DNA of 9,969 nucleotides, taken from the NCBI GenBank assembly GCA_945901215.1, contig CAMDKE010000078.1, positions 1 to 9,969 on the forward strand. The letters run 5' to 3'. How positions within the stretch are numbered: the stretch's first letter is position 1; each line of letters starts with the position of its first letter. Under the pieces are notes generated by a model. The model ran no database searches. It was not told the DNA's origin and was given only the letters and a program-made list of their open reading frames with translations. A program made the translations under genes and the position numbers. This document shows, piece after piece, positions 4,754-9,969 of the stretch. This DNA comes from Comamonas sp. lk (GTDB taxonomy: Bacteria; Pseudomonadota; Gammaproteobacteria; Burkholderiales; Burkholderiaceae_C).

Positions 4754-5464
4754 ATGGAGCTATTTTCAACCCCGTGGTGGTCGGCACTGCTGGCCATCGT
4801 GCTGATCGACTTGGTACTGGCGGGTGACAACGCAATCGTGATCGCCTTGGCGGCACGCAATTTGCCACCCCGACTCAAAACCCGTGCCATTGTCTGGGGC
4901 ACGGTGGGCGCCATTGTGGTGCGCTCGACCATGACCGTCGGCGTGGTTTGGTTGCTGCAAATACCGGGCTTGCTTCTGGTCGGGGGCTTGGGACTGCTCT
5001 GGATTGCTTATAAGTTGCTGGCCGAACAGGGTGGCGACGAAGCGCACGGCGAAAGTGCGAGTACCTTTTGGGGTGCCATGAAAACGATCATCGTGGCCGA
5101 CGCGCTGATGGGCTTGGACAACGTACTAGGCGTTGCCGGAGCGGCGCAAGGCGCATTTGATCTGGTAGTCATTGGCCTGCTGATCAGCGTGCCGATTGTG
5201 GTCCTGGGCAGCAGCGTGGTGCTCAAACTGGTGGAGCGCTTTCCATCCGTCATTGCGCTGGGGGCGGCGGTGCTGGCATTGACAGCAGCGCAAATGGTGC
5301 TTTCTGAGCCACTGCTCATGGACTACTTGGGCGACCCCAAGGCCGGGCTCACACAGGTGCAGCAGATCGGTCGCTGGGCTGTGTACCTGGTAGCGGTGGC
5401 AGGTGTTCTGCTGGCGGGCCGCTGGCGTCGGCAGCAGCACGCAGCGCCAGACCCGCAAGCCTGA
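4754..5464 (+). CDS. TerC-family integral membrane protein (YjbE-like)
   Basis: A 236-residue inner-membrane protein of the TerC family, members of which are linked to manganese efflux and to metal loading of exported enzymes. It shows the family's two-repeat design: IDLVLAGDNAIVIALAARNLP (18-38) with Asp19, Asp25 and Asn26, and the second repeat VADALMGLDNVLGVAG (114-129) with Asp116, Asp122 and Asn123. These acidic residues within membrane helices are the likely ion site. About seven hydrophobic helices are visible, with a short acidic and His-containing loop (91-104) in the middle and a basic tail (223-228). Length is normal for the YjbE-type subfamily. The ribosome site is weak (AAAG). 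It is followed after 55 bp by the holin-family gene on the same strand, probably in one transcript. The exact substrate is not shown by the sequence. Confidence 0.9.
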   Translation: MELFSTPWWSALLAIVLIDLVLAGDNAIVIALAARNLPPRLKTRAIVWGTVGAIVVRSTMTVGVVWLLQIPGLLLVGGLGLLWIAYKLLAEQGGDEAHGESASTFWGAMKTIIVADALMGLDNVLGVAGAAQGAFDLVVIGLLISVPIVVLGSSVVLKLVERFPSVIALGAAVLALTAAQMVLSEPLLMDYLGDPKAGLTQVQQIGRWAVYLVAVAGVLLAGRWRRQQHAAPDPQA

Positions 5465-5519
5465 GGCGCTTGGGGGCAGCAGTCGGCACCCAAGCCCTGC
5501 GCTGCTATGCTGGTGCGGT

Positions 5520-5870
5520 ATGAAACTCTTACTGAAATGGCTGCTCAGTGCCATGGCCCTGTTGGCGGTGGCGAACCTGTATAGCGGCGTTCAGGTGCAA
5601 AGCTTTGAGTCGGCGCTGCTGGCGGCTCTGGTGCTGGGGTTTTTTAACACCGTCTTGCGACCCCTTCTGGTGGTGCTCACCTTTCCGGTAACGGTGTTGT
5701 CGCTAGGCCTATTTTTGTTTGTCATCAATGCGCTGATGTTCTGGTCTGCCGCTGGCGTGCTGGACGGTTTTGCGGTCGAGAGCTTTGGCGCCGCGCTGAT
5801 TGGCTCGATGATCTATACCGCTATTGGCATGGTGATCAACCTAGCGCTGGAGCGCTTGTTCTCGAAGTAG
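5520..5870 (+). CDS. Phage holin family 4-like small membrane protein (PF04020 type)
   Basis: A 116-residue membrane protein with four hydrophobic helices (about 3-20, 32-42, 50-76, 90-110). The signature is FFNTVLRPLLVVLTFPVTVLSLG (41-63) followed by LFLFVINALMFW, the conserved core of the PF04020 (Phage_holin_4_2, YvlD-like) family. Despite the name, chromosomal members are not known to be lysis proteins and their role is unsettled. I start it at the ATG at 5520, because the earlier in-frame start at 5403 would lie inside the TerC gene and add a poor-looking N-terminus. No strong ribosome site is seen. It probably shares a transcript with the TerC gene. Its last 30 bases overlap the end of the convergent M48 protease gene. 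Confidence 0.85.
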   Translation: MKLLLKWLLSAMALLAVANLYSGVQVQSFESALLAALVLGFFNTVLRPLLVVLTFPVTVLSLGLFLFVINALMFWSAAGVLDGFAVESFGAALIGSMIYTAIGMVINLALERLFSK

Positions 5871-7427
5871 CTGGGTCACCTCGCGCGCACGCGTGTCCAC
5901 AATAGCCGCCTCCAAATAGTCCGGCCCCATGCGCCCCCAGCGGCCCAGACGCACCAGGTCTTGCGCCGCACGCAGCCGGGCCAGAGCGGCGCTTAAATCG
6001 TAGCGCAAGAGGTCGGCCTGCGCCTGGGCGCGAACGGCGGCGACGTCCCGGCCCTGCGCTTCCAAGGTCGCTCCCAACAAGCGCCAGCCCAGGCTGTCAC
6101 GCGGGTGCACGGCCACCCAATCGCGCAGGGTGCTGCTGGCCTGGTCCAAAGCCGGGCCTTGGGCGCTAAGGGTTTGCGCCTGCAACAGTAAAAACAGGCC
6201 GGCGCGACCCAAGGGCGCACGCTCGGTGCCCCAGGCCGGCGCTTGCAGCGCCGCCATGGCGCCCGCAGCGTTGCCCTGCGCCATCGCCAGCTCAGCCAAC
6301 AATAGCCGCGCCAGCCGCGCCTCTGCTGCGCGGCCGCGAACCTGCTGCTCCAGTAGCACGCACAGGGTCTGCGCCTGCGCGTAGTCGCGCAACTTGAGCG
6401 CCGCAAAAGCCGCGCCATAGAGGGCTGCAGCCTGTTGGCCCGCCGTTTTGGCCACCAGCGCACTGGGCTGAACATCGGCAGCCCACAGGCGCAAGGCGTC
6501 CACGCCGGAGTTGGACAGCACGCGCGCGCGCGCCGCGATCATCAGCGGCTCCCACGGCGCCAGCGCTTCGGGCGCGGCAGCGGGCCAGGCACCCATGCGG
6601 TTTTGCATGTCCGAGATGCGCTCGCTCGTCAGCGGATGGCTACGCAGGTAGGGAAAGCCGCCGCTGTCATTGAGCCGGTTGCTTTGCTGCAGCTTCTCAA
6701 ACATGCCCACAAAGCCCTGGGGCGCAAAGCCGGCTTGGGTCATGACGCCAAAACCCACCCGGTCGGCCTCGCGCTCCATGTCGCGCGAATAGTTCAGCTG
6801 GCTCTGGATCGCCGCCGCCTGCCCGCCGGTGATGAGCGCACTGCCGGCTTGGCCATCACCGCCTTTGCTGGCGGCCAACACGCCCAAAATCATGGCGCCC
6901 ATCACCCACGGTGCCTGCGCACTTTGTTGGGCCATATTGCGAGCGATGTGGCGCTGGGTAACGTGGCTGAGCTCGTGGCCCAGCACCGACGCCAGCTCGT
7001 CGCGCGTGCTGACAATAGCCACCAGGCCCAGGTGCACGCCAAAGTAGCCCCCGGGCAGCGCAAAGGCATTGACCGAGCGGTCGCGCCCCAGCAGCAGCTC
7101 CCAGGCATAGGTTTCGTCAAGCTGCGCCGTCAGATCGCCCCGCAGGCGCCCGGCCGCCAGCAAGGGTTGCCATAGCGACTGCAAGTAGTCCATGACCACC
7201 GGATCGTCCACGTAATCGGGATCGCGGTAAAGGCTGCGCACAATGCTGTCGCCCAAGCGGCGCTCGGCTGCGGGCGACATTTGCGCGCCGTCGCCCAGAT
7301 CGGGCAGCACCTGCACGGGTACCGACTTCGACTGTTGCGCCAGCGGCGCGCCCTGGGGCCATGCCAGCGCGCCGACCAGCGCCAATAGGCTGCCGCTGCG
7401 GCACCAGCGTTGGAAAAACAAGTTCAT
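5841..7427 (-). CDS. bepA: Periplasmic M48-family metalloprotease with TPR-like C-terminus (BepA-like)
   Basis: A 528-residue exported zinc protease resembling E. coli BepA (YfgC), which degrades or assists stalled outer-membrane proteins such as LptD at the BAM complex. A signal peptide is visible (basic QRWCR, hydrophobic SLLALVGALAW, likely cleavage after PLA at 30). The catalytic part contains PGGYFGVHLGL (125-135), the zinc site HELSH (151-155), the third-ligand motif ExxAD (Glu218 to Asp222 in MEREADRVG), and RSHPLTSERISD (262-273), whose His264 corresponds to the auto-inhibitory His of BepA. Residues from about 330 are alanine-rich helices of TPR type. Length is near BepA's 487. The start is uncertain: the chosen ATG gives a clean signal peptide, but the GGGG before it is too close for a normal ribosome site, and an in-frame GTG lies 5 codons upstream. 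It is divergent from moaC. Confidence 0.9.
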   Translation of the reverse strand: MNLFFQRWCRSGSLLALVGALAWPQGAPLAQQSKSVPVQVLPDLGDGAQMSPAAERRLGDSIVRSLYRDPDYVDDPVVMDYLQSLWQPLLAAGRLRGDLTAQLDETYAWELLLGRDRSVNAFALPGGYFGVHLGLVAIVSTRDELASVLGHELSHVTQRHIARNMAQQSAQAPWVMGAMILGVLAASKGGDGQAGSALITGGQAAAIQSQLNYSRDMEREADRVGFGVMTQAGFAPQGFVGMFEKLQQSNRLNDSGGFPYLRSHPLTSERISDMQNRMGAWPAAAPEALAPWEPLMIAARARVLSNSGVDALRLWAADVQPSALVAKTAGQQAAALYGAAFAALKLRDYAQAQTLCVLLEQQVRGRAAEARLARLLLAELAMAQGNAAGAMAALQAPAWGTERAPLGRAGLFLLLQAQTLSAQGPALDQASSTLRDWVAVHPRDSLGWRLLGATLEAQGRDVAAVRAQAQADLLRYDLSAALARLRAAQDLVRLGRWGRMGPDYLEAAIVDTRAREVTQLLREQALQR

Positions 7428-7510
7428 CCCCGTATGATGCACGCGAACCGTTAAGCGCTGGTAAATACCCCGGCACACCCCCCTGTTTCCAACCTAAAAC
7501 CCCACCCGCC

Positions 7511-8002
7511 ATGAACCAACTCACCCACTTCGACTCCCAAGGCCTGGCCCACATGGTGGACGTGGCCGACAAGGCCAGCACCAAGCGCATCGCCATTGCC
7601 ACAGGCCGCATCGAAATGCTGGCCAGCACCCGGGCGCTGATCGAGGGCGGTACCGCCAAAAAAGGCGACGTGCTGGGCGTAGCACGCATCGCCGCCATCA
7701 TGGCCGCAAAGAAAACCAGCGAACTGATCCCCCTGTGCCACCCGCTGGCTCTCACGCGCGTGGCGGTCGAATTTGCCATTGCCCACCAAGACGCCGATGG
7801 CTTTGACGGCGTGCACTGCACCGCCGCCGCCGAAACCGTTGGCCCCACCGGCGTCGAAATGGAAGCGCTCACCGCCGTGCAGGTCGGCCTCTTGACGATT
7901 TACGACATGTGCAAAGCCGTAGACCGCGGCATGGTCATGCACGGTATTACCCTGCGCGAAAAGCATGGGGGCAAGAGCGGGAGTTTTGTGAATGCCTTGT
8001 GA
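7511..8002 (+). CDS. moaC: Cyclic pyranopterin monophosphate synthase MoaC
   Basis: Catalyses the second step of molybdenum cofactor synthesis: the MoaA product (3',8-cyclo-GTP) is converted to cyclic pyranopterin monophosphate in the cytoplasm. The 163-residue length is normal. All known functional positions can be found: Lys51 (GTAKKGDVLGVAR), His77 in LIPLCHPLALT (72-82), GVEMEALTAV (114-123) with Glu116 and Glu118, IYDMCKAVDRGM (130-141) with Asp132 and Lys135, and KHGGKSG (151-157). The ATG at 7511 gives the usual N-terminus (LTHFDSQGLAHMVDV), although no clear Shine-Dalgarno precedes it. It is divergent from the protease gene, with 83 bp between start codons, and no other cofactor gene is adjacent. 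A diverged copy of its 3' end lies at 9487-9612. Confidence 0.97.
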   Translation: MNQLTHFDSQGLAHMVDVADKASTKRIAIATGRIEMLASTRALIEGGTAKKGDVLGVARIAAIMAAKKTSELIPLCHPLALTRVAVEFAIAHQDADGFDGVHCTAAAETVGPTGVEMEALTAVQVGLLTIYDMCKAVDRGMVMHGITLREKHGGKSGSFVNAL

Positions 8003-8040
8003 GTGCAGCTGAATCCACCCCAAGGTGTAATGCGCTGCAC
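8003..8040. terminator. Hairpin between the convergent moaC and lipoprotein genes
   Basis: GTGCAGC (8003-8009) pairs perfectly with GCTGCAC (8034-8040). Inside, CACC and GGTG can form a second stem after a symmetric 6/6 internal loop. It starts directly after the moaC stop and ends 11 bp before the end of the opposing gene. No T-run follows on either side, so a bidirectional terminator role is likely from position but not proven. Confidence 0.45.
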
Positions 8041-8051
8041 ACGCAGCGGAC

Positions 8052-9356
8052 TTACTCAAAAACGTAGGCCAAGGGCATGTAGTTGTGTGCGCAATTAAGA
8101 AAAAGCATGCTCTTGCACTTGAGCTTGATATCTGCGGCTTTGGCGGCGCTAAAACCATTTTTTGTCGCAAAACTCACAATGTCGGGCGGGGTGGTGAACT
8201 TTGAAATCTCTATCCGGTTTCGCAAGGCATTGTTGTAATCAATTTGTCTTTTGATTAATTGGTATCCCTTCGCAGCCTTTGCATAGATATTGGCTTCCGT
8301 TGTCATCAAAGTATCGGTGCTGGAGTAGTTTTTAAGAGTAATGATGACGAACACACTACTAGCAGTATCCGGCGCGATCTGGTATGAAACCAGTGTGTAG
8401 CCATTGTTTTGCAGCTTTTTGGTATCCTGATAATTGACCAGCTTTCCAATATTGCCCACCAACGTGTCCACCGCCGAAGCCGATGCAGGAGCAGAGGCGG
8501 ATGCGGATGCGGAGGCCGGAGCCGCAGGCGGGGTCGGGGCCGGAGTCGAGTTTAGGCCTACGCTGGGCAGCACCCAAGGACCATAAACCATGGAATAGTC
8601 TCCCCCATCCACGTTTTGCGCAACCAATTCATACCCATTGCCGATTTTTTTGTAATACTTGGTGGTGATACCTTCATAATATTTTGGTGTACATCCCTGC
8701 ATCGCTTGGGCGACGGTTAAAGTGGTATAAAAAACCTCTAGGTTTTCTATCTTATTACTATTAATTTTTGTGGATATGGTTGATCCAATTGAGTTGTATT
8801 TTCCAATACAGCCCCTAATCAGATAGTCAACCGACACATCCATATTCGCCAAGCCGCTCTGGTTTGCGCTGCCTTGCACTGACAGTTGATAGGTATCTGG
8901 GGTGACCGCCGTTATCGGGTTGCTCTTACTGAGGCTCGCGGGGGCGATCCCATTGGCATTTTGCACCGGATTTTTTATAGTTACCTTGTCGCCAATATGC
9001 AGTCCGTGCGCCTCATGGTGCACGGTGACGATGGTGTTACCGTTCGCGTTTTGTGAGGTATCCGTTTCAAGCGCATTTTTCAAGAAAAAGCTTTTCTGGT
9101 AGTAAGTTGCCACGTCAGCAATAATTTCTTCGGCGCCGGTCGTTAACTCATCCATGAATATAGACTGGATACTTTCCGTACTGGCTCCGGGTACGGCGGG
9201 ACTGGTGGGCTGGTTGGTGTTGGAGTCGTATTTGGTATTCAGGTTGTCCAGTTGCGCCTGGGCGCTGGGCAGGGTCGGGCCCACAGCCGTACCGCCACCA
9301 CACGCAACCATGCCGACAACCCAGAGCGCGGTCAATAGCATGTTTTTGATGTTCAT
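8052..9356 (-). CDS. Predicted lipoprotein with FCCH-like motif and Ala/Ser-rich linker
   Basis: A 434-residue protein of unknown function. The N-terminus is a lipoprotein signal: MNIKNMLLTALWVVGMVAC, with lipobox MVAC and Cys19 followed by GGG, so it is probably anchored in the outer membrane. Residues about 106-170 (NTIVTVHHEAHGLHIGDKVTI...NGI...ITAVTPDTYQLSVQGSA) match the pattern of the FCCH-like module common in phage tail and capsid proteins. A low-complexity linker of Pro, Ala and Ser (271-295) then separates a C-terminal domain of about 140 residues with two cysteines near the end; two more cysteines are at 183 and 222. The start ATG has only a weak ribosome site. The base composition of both domains is lower in GC than moaC, except for the linker. 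The gene is flanked by moaC and a moaC 3' remnant. Being secreted and anchored is well supported; its role is unknown. Confidence 0.8.
   Translation of the reverse strand: MNIKNMLLTALWVVGMVACGGGTAVGPTLPSAQAQLDNLNTKYDSNTNQPTSPAVPGASTESIQSIFMDELTTGAEEIIADVATYYQKSFFLKNALETDTSQNANGNTIVTVHHEAHGLHIGDKVTIKNPVQNANGIAPASLSKSNPITAVTPDTYQLSVQGSANQSGLANMDVSVDYLIRGCIGKYNSIGSTISTKINSNKIENLEVFYTTLTVAQAMQGCTPKYYEGITTKYYKKIGNGYELVAQNVDGGDYSMVYGPWVLPSVGLNSTPAPTPPAAPASASASASAPASASAVDTLVGNIGKLVNYQDTKKLQNNGYTLVSYQIAPDTASSVFVIITLKNYSSTDTLMTTEANIYAKAAKGYQLIKRQIDYNNALRNRIEISKFTTPPDIVSFATKNGFSAAKAADIKLKCKSMLFLNCAHNYMPLAYVFE
8472..8550. repeat. Imperfect hexamer-type repeat coding the Ala/Ser/Pro linker
   Basis: Short GCGGAT/GCGGAG-like units repeat within the lipoprotein gene and encode the alternating Ala-Ser stretch at residues 271-295. 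The block is much richer in GC than the rest of that gene. Such repeats can vary in copy number between strains. Confidence 0.5.
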
Positions 9357-9486
9357 TGCCTATCCATTTCTCTCATGGGCTATCCATTCAAATGCGTCAC
9401 CGCAGCTCAGCGTAACTTGCGCCCTGCGGCATAGGGCTCCGGTAATCACTCCGGCAAGTATCCGCTTCATAAACCGATTGTGCTTG

Positions 9487-9612
9487 ATAGGGGTCGGCCT
9501 GCCGACGATTTACGCCATGTGCAAAGCCGCAGACCCGGGCATGATCATGAAAGGCCTCACCCTGCGTCAAAAGCACAGCGGAAAAAGTGGCGGCTTCATG
9601 ACCGCCCTGCGA
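9487..9612 (+). pseudogene. Remnant of the moaC 3' end
   Basis: 42 codons align without gaps to the end of moaC (7877-8002): by hand count 92 of 126 bases and 27 of 41 residues are the same, including TIYxMCKA, GM, TLRxKH and GKSG. The remnant starts abruptly at GVGL; nothing upstream resembles the rest of MoaC. The key Asp of IYDMCK is Ala here, the Arg after AVD is Pro, and the stop codon has become CGA, so the frame runs on to 9687. Of 34 differences, 16 are at third codon positions and only 6 at second, which suggests it diverged as a working gene before decaying. It is therefore not a fresh duplicate of the neighbouring moaC. Confidence 0.8.
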
Positions 9613-9645
9613 GCACTGGATTTAACAGGATTTGTCATCGTTACA

Positions 9646-9673
9646 TTGAAGTACCAAAAAATCAAACTATACT
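9646..9673 (+). promoter_or_regulatory. Sigma70-like promoter for the terminal methyltransferase gene
   Basis: TTGAAG (9646-9651) and TATACT (9668-9673) with a 16-base spacer in AT-rich sequence, 28 bp before the start codon. Four of six and five of six bases fit the consensus. It would give a very short 5' leader. Confidence 0.55.
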
Positions 9674-9701
9674 GCAAAACTGATTAACGATAAATCATCT
9701 C

Positions 9702-9969
9702 ATGGAACAAACCCCTGCCCACGATAATGCAAACTTGACTGTGCTGCAAACGATTCCTCCCCAGTCCAATAAGATCATTGAGATTGGGTGTGGCTCCGGT
9801 GTACTAGCCAGAGAGTTTAAAAAAATTAACGCGAACTGTCACTATATCGGGCTCGATATAGTCGAGGACTATGCGCAATTGGCTGCAAGGTTTTGTGATT
9901 CGACTGTGGCTGCGAATATTGAAAAGCAAGACGACTTGTTTTTTGATACCCACAAAGACCGGGACTGCT
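9702..9969 (+). CDS. SAM-dependent methyltransferase, N-terminal part (continues beyond window)
   Basis: The first 89 codons of a class I methyltransferase. NKIIEIGCGSGVLAREFKKIN (23-43) is motif I, and CHYIGLDIVEDYAQLAARFCD (46-66) is the second strand with the acidic residue that holds the adenosine ribose, followed by a helix. The last visible residues, DTHKDRDC, match the lead-in to the next core strand in related enzymes. Such proteins are frequent in gene clusters for O-antigen or other surface glycans, often beside glycosyltransferases, but the substrate cannot be told here. No Shine-Dalgarno is evident before the ATG, yet a good promoter lies just upstream, so it may begin a new transcription unit. 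Confidence 0.85.
   Translation, partial: MEQTPAHDNANLTVLQTIPPQSNKIIEIGCGSGVLAREFKKINANCHYIGLDIVEDYAQLAARFCDSTVAANIEKQDDLFFDTHKDRDC

Noticed and set aside
6435..7175. 246-residue plus-strand ORF
   Set aside because: Antisense shadow of the M48 protease, a frequent artefact in GC-rich genes.
7117..8170. Two long minus-strand ORFs across moaC
   Set aside because: Antisense to moaC, which has all its active-site residues; compositions are typical of GC-rich shadows.
9154..9687. 177-residue plus-strand ORF as a real gene
   Set aside because: Its first two thirds are antisense to the lipoprotein gene and intergenic DNA; only the moaC-like end (9487-9612) is meaningful, as a remnant.
1..9969. CRISPR array, transposase or insertion sequence
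   Set aside because: No regularly spaced repeat array and no transposase-like protein were found on either strand.

Overview
The window looks like a piece of a betaproteobacterial chromosome, most likely Comamonadaceae (Rhodoferax/Polaromonas-like). This is inferred from the GC-rich core genes, the tRNA-Phe 3' sequence, and the order TerC - phage-holin-family protein - M48 protease - moaC, which I recall as common in that family. I could not run a database search.

Layout. (1) About 1-3010 is accessory DNA of genomic-island type. Reading leftwards on the minus strand are two uncharacterised proteins (1643-1176 and 1130-666), a possible 47-residue ORF, and the start of a tyrosine recombinase that runs off the window and seems to consist only of the catalytic domain. 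A DUF6641-like gene (2047-2487) is transcribed divergently and lies between two near-identical 15-bp repeats. (2) At 2964-3008 there is a 45-bp copy of the 3' part of a tRNA-Phe gene (anticodon loop to CCA) with no 5' half. A Rho-independent terminator follows it, so this is a good candidate for an element attachment-site scar. Directly beyond lies the N-terminal piece of a second, broken integrase (3094-3360). (3) From about 3500 to 4311 there is a truncated methyltransferase whose stop overlaps the GTG start of a small, apparently complete methyltransferase. (4) 4312-4753 is a 442-bp non-coding stretch: a GC-rich unexplained block, then a leader with inverted repeats ahead of the TerC gene.

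(5) 4754-8002 is a compact core block: a TerC-family membrane protein, a small phage-holin-family membrane protein (both plus strand), a BepA-like periplasmic M48 protease on the minus strand whose end overlaps the holin gene by 30 bp, and moaC (plus strand). (6) 8003-9486 holds a predicted lipoprotein gene (minus strand) with an FCCH-like motif otherwise typical of phage structural proteins and an Ala/Ser/Pro linker. Beyond it, at 9487-9612, sits a diverged, non-functional copy of the last ~126 bp of moaC, so the lipoprotein gene is bracketed by two moaC 3' ends. (7) A good sigma70-like promoter and the first 89 codons of another SAM-dependent methyltransferase end the window.

How the parts relate: the core genes concern metal or envelope homeostasis (TerC, BepA-like) and molybdenum cofactor synthesis (MoaC). 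The methyltransferases at both sides resemble those of surface-glycan clusters, but no glycosyltransferase is present to prove it. The strongest unexplained signals are the tRNA-Phe scar between two unrelated integrase pieces, the repeat-flanked DUF6641 gene, and the moaC remnant beyond the lipoprotein gene.
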